64,000 nucleotides of DNA from Clavelina lepadiformis (taxonomy: Eukaryota; Chordata; Ascidiacea; Aplousobranchia; Clavelinidae), in the NCBI RefSeq assembly GCF_947623445.1, contig NC_135247.1:17920501-17984500 (forward strand). The letters are read 5' to 3'. Positions 13,454 to 31,675 of the stretch are shown in pieces (positions within the stretch are counted from its first letter, which is position 1; each line of letters begins with the position of its first letter). The notes below the pieces were generated by a model, which made no database searches, had not been told where the DNA came from, and saw nothing but the letters and a program-made list of their open reading frames with translations. A program made the translations under genes and the position numbers.

Positions 13454-15600
13454 GTATGTTGAGAGAGTTCCTATCATATTAAGGCGTTACAATCATAGAT
13501 ATCTTATATATAACAACTAGATATCCAACTACCTTGCGCTTGTGCTTTAAGAAGTGAAGCCACTAAGGGTCCGCCATTTTGTCAACATGTGCGACCAGAA
13601 ACGCTTTGGCGCATATGTGTGGAATGCGACATATGAAAGGATTATGTGAGATTGGCAAATAGATATAAAATAGAAAGATGTTTTTTTGATGCGGACGATG
13701 CTAAGCATTATTCCTGAAGCTCAATTGCATAGTTAAAGGGTGTTTGGCGTTTAAATATGACCTAGCCCAGACACTGGCACGGCCCGTACCGTACCGGTAT
13801 CATGGAAGTATTATGGAAAGTAGTTTTTTGTTTGACCTACTTGCTTGAAGTTATAAATGAAAAATGTTATACTTGCTGATATTGGCCCAGATTGCTGGGC
13901 TACCGGCAATTTGCAAAAATGTCATGGTGGAGTAAGCCTATAAATGTTTTGAATTTATTCACTGGACAATTCATTTTGGTGCAAAACAGCTTCCAGATGG
14001 GAAAGTTTACCAAGTGCTCGGAGATTAAAATTAACGGTACGTATGATGACTATTGTTTCATCTTGTTGCGAGGGGATTTCTCACCTAAATACAGCAATTT
14101 TTTTCCATCTAGAACAGCTTGGAACCTGGCACACCAGTTGGTTAAAATTGCCATGCAATAAACGGTACTCGCTGATGGTGGTCAACTAGTCAGAAAGGTC
14201 ACACTATATAGATATATATGTATATACTGCTTAGCTTGGGAAGGCAATGGCTACGGCCATCATCATTGCTAACATATACTGATATTCTATTTATTATTAT
14301 TAGCCTGTAACTGTCAGTAATGTTATGATGGTCAATATGTGGTAAAATGAATTTATGTCATAGGCAAATTGAATGAAGCTTTAAAGATTTCCCAAAAAAA
14401 ACGACTTCTTATCATGCATAATATTAAAATGATTCAATTGTATTTGTTTTGTTAAATCAGAAGGATTTATGAATCTTATGTGACTCTAACTTGCATTTTA
14501 ATTAACATAAGATTGAAATCAGAATATACGAATGTATACGAAAAAAATTTTGCCTTTTCTTGTTGCAGTTGATGAAGCAAGGTGATATCTGCGAAAGCTT
14601 CTGTGGAGAAAATGTAAATATAAATAAAAGTTAACCTCATAGTGCTGTTGTAGGCTATATCGTAGTTCGTAGCTACCAACCCTACCATCATAAACAATTG
14701 TTTTTCGTAATTTTTTCGTATGATAATTACGTATGTACGAAAATTTTTTCAGATTATACTTCTGCCAAATATACATCTGGAAGGCTTATGTGCATGGAAG
14801 AAACAATATTCGAACATACCCTGTAATCACTAGAGGTTAAATACAGTGATGGCTCTGGACTATACATAATACGAATGAAGTATTTTTGTATTACGTATTT
14901 TTTTGTGTTTCTTAAGAAATGCAATGACCGTGAATTTTGCCAACTGGCAGGATTTTGCTGTGACTACCGTTGCATCAGTCAATAAATGCAGGAAGTCAAG
15001 GGCTAGCATTGCCTTCGTCTCGCAACAGGATATACCTGCGTGAACCTAGGGTAGAGAAATGCCCATTGCCTTATGCTATACGGTACCAGCAGGCAGTTAG
15101 CCTAGGCAAGCTTATTCATCGATACAGCTAAAATACAAATATTTACAAAAACAGTCAGTGATAATGCAGTGCAAACACCTCGGCGTTTCGAAAAACTTCC
15201 ATAGAATTAGGCCTATGCAGAGCTACTACAATTTGCAATTGGCTAAAAGCCTTTGTCTCACGCTCTCCCAACGCTTTTGGGCGCAAGTGTCATCGCAGGT
15301 TTGTATCAATTTTCAGTGAGAATTGGATATCTTGTTGTTATATATAAGATATCTATGGTTACAATAACTTCATGAGCGAGATCAGGCCATAGATATCTTA
15401 CATATAAGTCGAAGTCGAGTCCAAGCAATCAAGCATGCAAATTCACCAGCGATTGAACAGTTGGACACGACCGGCACAGGAGACTGTAGCAGTGAAATTG
15501 CAATTCTGCGGAAGCATGACTTGTCATGCCGGGTCTTTTGTATTTCAACTTGAATTAGTCGAATGCCTGAATGGTATGGAACTGCGAGGTAATAGAAAAT
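13454..15600. other. Intergenic DNA without a recognisable gene
   Basis: Between the hAT element and the inverted-repeat element near 15630 I find only short open frames with no family resemblance. Apart from the 32-bp repeat pair listed separately, there is nothing I can support. Confidence 0.5.
13495..15407. repeat. Pair of 32-bp inverted repeats 1.8 kb apart, with a third partial copy
   Basis: Bases 13495-13526 and 15325-15356 are reverse complements with a single mismatch (core ATAGATATCTTATATATAA). A third, partial copy in the same orientation as the first lies at 15387-15407. The DNA between has no recognisable gene but contains the unrelated small inverted-repeat element at 15629-15917's left neighbourhood only outside it. 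The pair could be the ends of a decayed DNA transposon or two copies of a short AT-rich repeat. Confidence 0.4.
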
Positions 15601-15628
15601 AGGCTAACTGATGTGCTGACGTAATGAT

Positions 15629-15917
15629 TCACCGGTGTCGTCGTGCCAAATAGTGACACCCCTTTGTGACGTAATAAATTTATTCATTCAATACGCAATA
15701 AGTGCTATACACAAGTAGCCTACAGAACTTATAGACAGAAGTAGGCCAACACCTGTAGCCTATACGCCATGGTATTTTGTTTGCCAGTATACATGCATTC
15801 GCAAACGCTACGGCATCATACTATTCAGCCACTCTTTATCAGACAATGAATTTATTACATCACACGGGAGGTGTTCAGCATTTGGCAGGGGGTCACTATT
15901 TGGCGCTACACCGGTAC
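15629..15917. mobile_element. Inverted-repeat MITE-like element, superfamily unclear
   Basis: The left end (about 15630-15680) reads ACCGGTGT then GCCAAATAGTGAC, CCCC and GTAATAAATT. The right end (about 15842-15916) contains the same blocks in complement and reverse order: AATTTATTAC, GGGGGTCACTATTTGGC, ACACCGGT. The arms are interrupted by small differences, so the exact ends are uncertain and no clear target duplication was found. No protein is encoded. Confidence 0.55.
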
Positions 15918-17524
15918 TGTAGTAGGAGTGCAAAAGTAACTCGCATTTTCTGCTAGGTTAGCATAAGCGTGAGCAGTTTTTTTTGCACAATTATCAGTTT
16001 AGGTTAGATAGCTGTAGGCTAGGGTGCTTTTTGTTGCATTGTAGCCTGCTGATAATTTTTAGCCTAGGCTAGCTAAATTTTCATTCATTTCATTTTGCTG
16101 CACAGTTCTGGGCTATAGTGGAAAGTGTGGCAGCTGTACGCATGAGGTTCATCAACATGCCAAACTGCAGAAGATGACCGATTTCAGCAAGATCTTGCAT
16201 GCACCAAACTACCAAAAATGACAAGTACGGTTGCACAAAAAGGCCCAGATGCACTTGAAGTGCGCATTTACGCCTATAGCGACTTAAGTGCACAATCACA
16301 GACTCACATGCAGTTACACAAAAATTGACTAATTCAATCTGTTTATGAACTAAAAATTGAGTGCGCAGAAGTTCTGTCCAAGTTATTAAGTGCAAAAACA
16401 CGCACCTAAAGTGTACCGTTGTTGTTCGTGAAAAACAGTATTGAGTACCAAACTCTGCATTTTAGTCAATGTGCACACAACATTTTTTATATTCACGCCG
16501 ATTTATAATAATCATACAACAAAATTCTATTTGTTTGAATGCTAACTAATAACAAAGAATTGAGACTTCAGTGCATGCCATCTTGCTAAAATTTGCGTCT
16601 GTGCACACACGATTTCTTGTTGAAAACTTCCTTACTTTCCAGTTAGGATTCTCGATGATGCTCTGTGATTATATGGGTACTGTAAATTATAAAAAATAAT
16701 GGTTGTATTTGTATGGTAAATTTTTTACGTTTTTCATTTACTTTTTAGTTTTATATATATAAGACAATAATAATAATAAAGCCCTACTGGAAAGTCTGTG
16801 TGAAGCACTGAGTTTCTCCAGTACAGAAGATGGGCATATGGACCAATTTTTTTGGGGATGGCTGAATTGTCGTTTTGCACTATAGTCTTCATTATAAACT
16901 TGTAGCTTATTGTGTGGCGCGAATTTTGAAATTTCCTTTATTGGCGTATTTATCCAGCGCACCAAAAGCAAAGTTTCCATTAGGAACTTATTAAACCTCT
17001 AAAAAGAGAAAACCTGTCGATTTTTATCAAATTTTTGGAAAGGTTAGCATTTCAATTTGATTGAGACAGGTGAATATTCATTAGTTTTATGCCACTACTG
17101 AAATTGACTTATTTATATTTTCAACACTTTGCACCATGATCTGATGGTGTGCCACTGCCATCCTGGTCTTTTACTTTTGACTCATGATTCATACATTCTG
17201 TGTTCTGAACACTGTGTTATGGCACTGATAGCTTTTTTGTGTGCATGCTCAGTTTTTGCAGCTAACAAAGTTTTTATACTTTTTCAAACCTGTATCCCTT
17301 ATTCATATAGTTTACTCAGTAGGCCTATAGCTTGGCTATGGAAGTGGATGATTGCATAAAACTGTCTCTCATGTGATTTACGTTCCGCTGAAACAATGAG
17401 CTGTCATCCTTAAAGTTTGGTATATTTATGGAAAGACGTAGAATCGGATAAAGTTGCTTCCAACACATCGCCTTGAGATCAAAACAGGTTGTATCAACCT
17501 AAGCGATACACATAGGACAGAAAT
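15918..17524. other. Intergenic DNA upstream of the PFTAIRE kinase gene
   Basis: I see no gene here. A minus-strand frame at 16090-16401 shows no family resemblance and starts or ends without supporting splice context. The promoter of the kinase gene presumably lies toward the right end, but no motif can be singled out. Confidence 0.45.
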
Positions 17525-24128
<6,604 letters not shown>

Positions 24129-26511
24129 TACTGTCAACAACATGCTTTTCCATTTAACCCTTATCCTCATGCAGTACAGTACGGTCCCTTGCCATCCTAC
24201 GTTATAGTCAGCATTGCCTTCTTCCAAGTCTGTCACGTCACAAAGCAAAATTTGTGGGGTTGACATGAAGTCGTAAAAATTAGTAAAATATCGATCGGCA
24301 CATCGCTACTTACAAGAAATCGACGCTGTGGTTTCAATTCCCAACCAGCCGTCCTACTTTAGTAATTGTATTGATTAATATCGATTGTCGACAAATTCAT
24401 TTAAAACTTTACCATCGTTCACTTTGTAAAGAAAATTGTTCAGTTCATCACAAGACGTATGCTTAAGCCGTACTGTGCAGTCTGCGCTTCGTGCATGCTC
24501 TTAGCCTGGTGGGTTACCATGATGGTGGTATTAGTTAGGGGACTAGTCGTATCGCCTTAAGCGTAGGTTTTAGGCCCTAGTGCCAATTGTGAGGCAAATA
24601 TTGCGAATGTCTTTAACCAATGCTCGCTTCACCCACAAAAACCACTAAAATTGCTTCAGAGCCAACCGCCTGAGATTGCCTCCACTTTGAACTGCCAGTA
24701 TGATTACATAAAACTTTCAAAATTTTTGTTCAAGTTGTACGGTCCAGCATGCCAATTTGGATTTACTTTTTTTTTCTTGTTTGTCGTATATTTATGTGCC
24801 AAGCGCAGTTAATTATTATTAATTAATTCCGTAAAGTTTCCCTTGTCAAGTTTCATTTCATTCATTTTCTGAGTACACTTGTTTGCCATTTCAAAATGTT
24901 ATTTACCACACTGCCTGCATTGCCTCTCACCAACCTTTACACACTGACACATCCTTGCAATGAACCAGCCCGAATAATTTAGTCGTTGGAAACACATCCA
25001 GTAATTAACCAAGCGAGACCGTTCTAGTTTTTACATGCATACGGTGTTATGACGTCATAATACCTTGAATCACGATCTTGATAGGGGCGCACGATAGGAT
25101 GTGTTTTGTTATGCTGTCATAATGTTGTATTTGTTACATCATAGAGATCTCTATGCATTAACAGTGTCGTATCCAATTGTATGTTACTGGCATCGGTTCA
25201 GATTTGCTAGTTCCTATGTTTATGTGTCACCTGTTGTTAATATCTACTGTAAGCTAATAATAATAATTAATCTGTGAATGAACATTCATCTAATACAAGT
25301 TCACTGAAATTAACGCGACCTTTCGACAGTAAATTATATGTTGTTTTTACGATTTTGAAACTGTTTTTCCTTTATACTGGCATTGTCGTTGCCGCGTTTT
25401 AATTAAATTTTGAACTTCACTTTGATCCTATATAACTATTGTTTGCTTTGTTAAAACTTTTTAATTGCCAGTAACCTTTGTGTGATTGTTGTGCAATAAT
25501 GCGTTGGTTTATGACGTCTCGTTAAGCCGTTGTCGTTTTTTACTATCGTCTGTAAAATACAGTATACACAAACAACGGAAAAATACACACCGAACCATAG
25601 AAATATTGTTTTCGACTGTGTTTGTTTTTTACCTTTAAATTAAACTTTTGGTCTATTTCAGTCTTTCGAAATTTGATGAGTTGAGTAATATTGCACTGAG
25701 TGATGTCTTTTGCTGTTTTATGTTTCTAAGTATTTAAATGTGCCAGTATTCTGTGGCTTTTTCAGTTTCAATAAATACCGTTTTGCCGGATTTTGTGAAT
25801 TAATTAAATTATCGATGCAAAAAAAGGGCAAGTTTTCTTGATGGGTATTTCCCTTGTACAGAGCTGATGCGCTTCACTTCGACATCACGCTTTAAAAAAA
25901 TTTTACCCGAACAACTGAAAACACAAGAAAATAAAAACTGACCCAAGCTTTTATTTCATAAGCCTGTCTGCTCCTACAACGACGGAGACAACGGTATATA
26001 CAGGATTACCATTCCGTGCTTATTTCTAAGTTTTGTGCTTATTTTCAAGTACAACGTCTTATAAAATACTAATGTGCTTTATTTTGGCCATTTCGACCCC
26101 TACAGTATACCACTTTGTACCAAAGAGATACCAAAATTAAGAACATGCAAATAGAGTATCGTTTTTTTTAAGAACATTGATTGCCTTCTCCCGTTGTGCA
26201 CTGTTTAAAGTAGCATTCTTCTTTTGTTTCCTAGTCGTCCTTATTTTTGAGTCCAGGCCGATGGCAACCTTGGGTATATACGACTGCATTGAATTATTGT
26301 TGCTTTAGCATCAGTTGCTAGCAGTAGGCTTTATCATAGGCACATTGGCAACGTATTGTCGTTAATACAAATGATTTCATTGTGATGCTTCCGGGGCAAA
26401 CAAATAGATTTCCGATCTTTATTTGAAATGGCTTATTGATTGTAATGTTGTCGCTGCAGTAAACATCTTAGTGTTTTCTGAATATTTCTCTGGATCAAAC
26501 TGCTCAAAGAT
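24129..26511 (+). other. 3' flank of the kinase gene and intergenic DNA
   Basis: This stretch is non-coding and AT-rich. The first AATAAA after the kinase stop is far downstream at 25770-25775, so the true 3' end may use a variant signal nearer the stop. The right end should hold the promoter of the secreted vWD-like gene; no clear TATA box or other motif was identified. Confidence 0.45.
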
Positions 26512-29500
26512 ATGAAGTTATTTTACCTACTTTTATCTTTTTTAATGCTTCTGGTCTCGACAGAATGTGTCAGTGCCCAAGAATCAAACAGTAAGTATAA
26601 GTTCATGGGTTTTATTCAGTGCAGGTTTAAATGTAACAGCCTAGATGGTAAAACAGGGACTTGAACCCTCCGCCTTTTTACTAGGGGAGGGGGGGGGGCG
26701 CCAGGCCCTTCTATTTAAAAAAATAAACCTGTGAAAATAGAATGAGCGCTTTTATGATAAACTTTTCAAACCAGGCCACAACCTACAAGGCCCACTCACC
26801 AGCCTGACTATAGCGTATATGGGGAGGCTGGAGACATTGGGCCATGTTTTTCACAAACCTACGTTTTTGGGCCATAGGCCTTTTAACGTTTTTATTCATT
26901 TTTGTTCATCATAATTTAATGTTTGCGACTACTTATTGGCTATAACTTTTGCAATGTTAGATGCTTTGAAAACTCCAGGTGTATTGTTATAAAGCAAAGG
27001 TCACCCGAATACGGGCCATATACGCAGTATAAGATCAGTTCATTTAAGGGGTCCCTACCCTTTTCAAAGAGATAGGCTTTTCAATGCAAAGTACATTAAA
27101 TCAAGACGCTACTGTCGCAAATTCACATCATAAACCTACACTGAATTTTTGCTTGCAACGATATCTAGGTTATGACTATTTGCAGTCCTAATTTGGACAA
27201 AATCCATGTACTCAGTTTTCTATAACAGCTACCTAAACTTTACAGCAAGTTTTAAACTTAAAAATTCAGCACAAATTCTCCAAAAAAGCAAAAACTCAAA
27301 CCCACAAAAAATGTACAACCTAGCCTAGACCTGCGACCAGCTGCCGCCAAAATAACAACAAAACTTGTTCACAGCGACGTCACATGCGCATTGGACCGGA
27401 AATTTTCTTACTTTTTTTAATATGACGCATTGAGTACGAACACGTAATAATCAATGTGTTGCCGGCTCAAAATTGTCTTTATATTGGGAAGTGAGCCCTT
27501 AAAACATTCAATAAACGCATTGGGTGGCTTATACGGCGTTACAAAATCGTTTTATACGGCGTCTTTCTTTCGAAATTTTTGCACTCTGTGCACATTGGTG
27601 AGTTAGGCAGAGGCAAGAAATTTAGAACAAACTTTTGAAAACTTTGATTCGCTTCGACGCCATCTTAAATACGCCAGTGGGCCAACCTACTTTGAAAATG
27701 GTCTCGCCCACGCTAGGTAATAGGCTGTGTCAAAAGCTGCTTGGTATTGTTGGCAACAGGGCAAAACAATCATAGACTAAACTGTCACTATCATATGGAC
27801 ATAAATGTAACGGAATTTTCACTACTACACTTTTGGCTAAAAATCAGGTTTGCATGGAAAAGTTAAATTTGCTTCAAGACGTTTGTTGTTTTATTGTCTC
27901 AGCCACTTGTACATAAATTGTTTTCACCCGGTAACATTATTTGCCACGAGAATTAAAAAGCTAGTAACACCGCGTTGCCGATGTATATATATTTATATAT
28001 ATATAGATATGCCATGTTGTATAATGTTTTGTACTTTTAAGATGATTTTAGTATTTCACAAGTTTTACGCGATGTATCGTGTTTGTCTGTAAACACGTTT
28101 TAAATCATTTCACTTCGAACCTGCCTTCTCCTAGGGCCTAGGCAGCAAACGCCGCACGCTTTGACTCGCTGCATGTGGTAGAAAATTGGGTGTGCTATTG
28201 TTTAGTCTGGGTTTGGTGCCCGGCAGAGAATGTTATGCTTTTGTTTGCCGGCAAAATATTTGGTTTTAATAAATGTTGGATTATGTGAGTGGTTGTTGGC
28301 GGTTGAAAACCTGGCAAAATTCCAACGTTACACATACAGCCCCTCATGACAGCATCTTACTTGCAGGTTATCATCGAGTCACATATTGTGTAACGATTGT
28401 GTTTGATGTTTCAGGTATCTTGGATGAAGGATCCATATCTGGTGACGTCAGAGTCAAACAGTACGACAGAAGAAAAAAAATTATTTTTAATAAAGCAGGG
28501 AGGTTTATCGCCACACGGACTGTTGATGGAACCGCAAATAATATCGCATTTGAAGTGCAGGTGAATACTCATGCGCTATGTGCAGCTTTCTAGCTCAACG
28601 GTGAATTTCTTGCCAGTCGTTAAATGCTTACAGCATTTCTATTTATTGTTGTTGATATGAAACCAGTAGTAACCATAAATTAAAGTCTTTGTGAAATATA
28701 TTTTGATCAAACCGAACGACATATCTGTCTCTTCAGCTATATACATAATAATACGGTATTTGCAAAGATTTTTGTACTCTATGTTGAGATGTTGATATTC
28801 CCAGGATAGTGTTGTTTGGTGATAATTGAAAACGGTTCCACGACATATGGCCGCGGGAAAGTGGCCGCGAACAAACTCACCGGGGTCAACTGAACGTGAC
28901 GTAAATTGACCGCAGACAAACTGACTGTGACATAAACTGGCCGGCGATCAAATTAACCGTCGATAAATTGGCCGGCGATCAAATTAACCGACGACAAATT
29001 GGCCGTCAAAAGGTCAAAATTCTAATTCACTATCTAGTCACTATCCAGTATGTGTATTGCAGTCAAGGTTGCCACTCGTAGAGTTTTTTGGCCCCTTGTA
29101 CGGTGACCCATATTCATAGATTTCTTATTGTTACATACATTTTCCCAGTCTAGACGAGTTGTTTGATGAGATTATGAAACAATGCGTTGTAGCCTATCTC
29201 ATGTTGTAACAATGGACTTATTGCAATAACCGGGAGCACGACATATGGCCGCGGGAAAGTGGCCGCGAACAAACTCACCGGGGTCAACTGAACGTGACGT
29301 AAATTGACCGCAGACAAACTGACTGTGACATAAACTGGCCGGCGATCAAATTAACCGTCGATAAATTGGCCGGCGATCAAATTAACCGGCGACAAATTGG
29401 CCGTCAAAAGGTCAAAATTTTAAACTCGGTAGTATATGATATGTAAAGTAAATATTTGTTTGTAACTATTTCCTTTGTTTTTAACAAAATTGTTTTTTAT

Positions 29501-31675
29501 TTCAATACACATTGAAACGTTTATTGAAATAAACAGAAGTGACTAGATAGTGAATTAGAATTTTGACCTTTTGACGGCCAATTTGTCGTCGGTTAATTTG
29601 ATCGCCGGCCAATTTATCGACGGTTAATTTGATCGCCGGCCAGTTTATGTCACAGTCAGTTTGTCTGCGGTCAATTTACGTCACGTTCAGTTGACCCCGG
29701 TGAGTTTGTTCGCGGCCACTTTCCCGCGGCCATATGTCGTGGAACCGCAATAACCATCGTTGAAGATTTTGCAAACCGTGACATATTAGATTTTCTCAGA
29801 GGCATCGCCCACAACCTACAATTTGCGCAATAAACTTCCTTGTTTGTCAAATAACAGCTTGTGTAAATTTTAGTGCCCATATTATGTAGTGTCATATGTG
29901 TTTTGCAGTGAACGTCTTTTAATGTTGTTACTCGTATTTCTCGTATTTCCGGAAATATTTCTGTTTATTTCAATAAACGTTTCAATGTGTATTGAAATAA
30001 AAAACAATTTTGTTAAAAACAAAGGAAATAGTTACAAACAAATATTTACTTTACATATCATATACTACCGAGTTTAAAATTTTGACCTTTTGACGGCCAA
30101 TTTGTCGCCGGTTAATTTGATCGCCGGCCAATTTATCGACGGTTAATTTGATCGCCGGCCAGTTTATGTCACAGTCAGTTTGTCTGCGGTCAATTTACGT
30201 CACGTTCAGTTGACCCCGGTGAGTTTGTTCGCGGCCACTTTCCCGCGGCCATATGTCGTGCTCCCATTGAAAACATAGGTAAAAAAGAAACGTTCGTCTA
30301 TGACTTTATGAAGTCAAACTGTGCGAGGAACGATCAATTTGGTGTCTCCATGGCGGAGAGATTTACCAAAATTTAAAAAAAACGTAATTGTCGAAAATAT
30401 CGAAGTTACACTTCTGTACTTATCCGGCCATTTCTTGTGCAAGCTGTGCTGTGGTGGAATTCTTTCGCTGTACTTACACCGGTGGTTCCCCATTTTATCT
30501 GTTCTCTTTGAATTTAAAGTATTTTTCTTTTAGTAACTTTTACTGCGTGCAACTCTGACAGTGATATTTGCTGTAGCTTACACACGTTGATTCAAACCAG
30601 CTTTGAGATCAACTAATTTATAACAACCGGTTATCAACATTTTCATGCCACTGGTTTGCAGAATATATCTTCGAATTAAAACCACTTGAAGAAATGAAAA
30701 TCTGAACACTGCTGACTTTTAGCGTGGAATAAGAATGGCTAAACAGCTACTTTTTTACTCAGGCTACGTTTATTGGTCCGCCTCTCACTATCATTGATGA
30801 AGTCATCATAATGTATCAAGGTGAAACAATTACTCTCCAACGAGCAATGGGATTAAATGGTTGTTTAAAGGAGGTAAATGTCTACGGTTTCAACTACAAT
30901 TTTGCAGTTCTTCCCGGAAAAATTAGCTACAGAAAAAGATTTTGAAGGTATTTTGTCTTGTTCTTAGGTTCAAGGAGGCTTTGATTCCACGGTGGGGGTA
31001 AACGGAAGAATCACACACACCAAAAATGGCGTCTTTAAAATTGTTGAAGTGAACAGGAACGTTTGCACGTTTATATCGAATGACAATAAGCTGAAGATCA
31101 TTTTTGACGGCAGAAAGTTGACTGTTAGGCCCAACAGAAACACTTACGGCGGACGCATGGAAGGTAAAAGCATTTTAGCTGTTTAGTATAATCCAAGGGT
31201 TCTCGTCCCTTTTTACTCCTCGCACCTCCTAGATTGGTTCCACACCTCTTGCCTCCATCAAATGCCGCTTTCGACTAACACCAGTTAAACATACTTTTGG
31301 ATTGAAATGGTTGCTTTTTCCTTGTTTAATGCTTAAAAATTTAGCTCGTACCTCTGGCTGGGAACCCGGGTATAATTGATGTAAGCACCGTTTCCTTGAT
31401 GGAAAAGCATTATGTTAAGCGCACGTTTCGAGTTGAAAATAATAACCCAAACACAAATCGACTGTAGATCTTGTGTGTTGCATAAACTTATGAGGTATGA
31501 CGTTTTATCGTATTTATTTATGTTTTCATTTCCTAAGCATGACTTGTACGCCTTACTTTTTTTTTCAGGGCTTCTTGGTAACTATGATGGCAATCCCAAT
31601 AACGATAGAAAACGTAGAGACAACGGACAACAAGCGCGCAACTTCGAGGAATTCGCGTTGACTTGGACACTTTAA
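26512..31675 (+). CDS. Small secreted protein with one cysteine-poor vWF type D-like domain
   Basis: Exons: 26512-26590, 28415-28560, 30763-30873, 30968-31163, 31569-31675. Phases agree and give 212 residues. The first exon is a textbook signal peptide (MKLFYLLLSFLMLLVST, likely cleavage after CVSA). The rest reads as one vWD-like fold. It opens at ISGDVRVKQYD, which corresponds to the GDPHxxTFDG start of vWD domains but has lost the histidine and the flanking cysteines. It closes with GLLGNYDGNPNND, the near-invariant GLCGNxxGxxxDD signature with Cys replaced by Leu. Only two cysteines remain in the mature chain, whereas typical vWD domains have many. The stop follows soon after the signature, so no C8, TIL or mucin modules follow. 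The function is unknown. The second intron carries the nested foldback transposons and the fourth a hAT MITE. Confidence 0.8.
26591..28414 (+). other. First intron of the vWD-like gene
   Basis: This 1.8-kb intron includes a short poly-G run near 26690 and an AT microsatellite near 27985-28004. I see no gene in it. Confidence 0.5.
28834..30265. mobile_element. Outer foldback DNA transposon (9-bp TSD, Mutator-like by TSD length)
   Basis: The element begins GGTTCCACGACATATGG and ends CCATATGTCGTGCTCCC. It is flanked by ATTGAAAAC at 28825-28833 and 30266-30274, a perfect 9-bp target-site duplication. The left arm 28834-29021 and right arm 30078-30265 are 188-bp inverted repeats that differ mainly in the outer six bases and a few internal positions. 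The arms are built from about ten degenerate 14-17-bp units of the type ACAAATTGGCCGNCG. Removing the nested insertion and one TSD copy leaves an ancestral length of 908 bp with no recognisable transposase, so it is non-autonomous. A 9-bp duplication and long arms fit Mutator-like elements, but the class is inferred. Confidence 0.88.
29232..29746. mobile_element. Inner foldback element, same family, inserted in opposite orientation
   Basis: This element starts GGGAGCACGAC and ends GTCGTGGAACC, the exact reverse of the outer element's end order. It is flanked by its own perfect 9-bp duplication GCAATAACC (29223-29231 and 29747-29755). The arms 29232-29419 and 29559-29746 are again 188 bp. Its core matches the two edges of the outer element's core, but lacks about 390 bp of the middle, so it is an internally deleted sibling. 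The four arms therefore alternate along the DNA as left-type, right-type, left-type, right-type. Confidence 0.88.
31194..31369. mobile_element. Small non-autonomous hAT element in the last vWD-gene intron
   Basis: This 176-bp element starts CAAGGGTTCTCGTCCC and ends GGCTGGGAACCCGG. The flanks GTATAATC (31186-31193) and GTATAATT (31370-31377) match at 7 of 8 positions, an 8-bp target duplication. The ends resemble the CAGNGGTTCTC ends of the elements at 22408 and 37313. No coding content. Confidence 0.75.

Noticed and set aside
28834..30265. CRISPR-like or satellite array because of the repeated GGCCG phrases
   Set aside because: The unit length is irregular, there are no unique spacers, and the four blocks are mirrored arms with target duplications, which identifies transposons.
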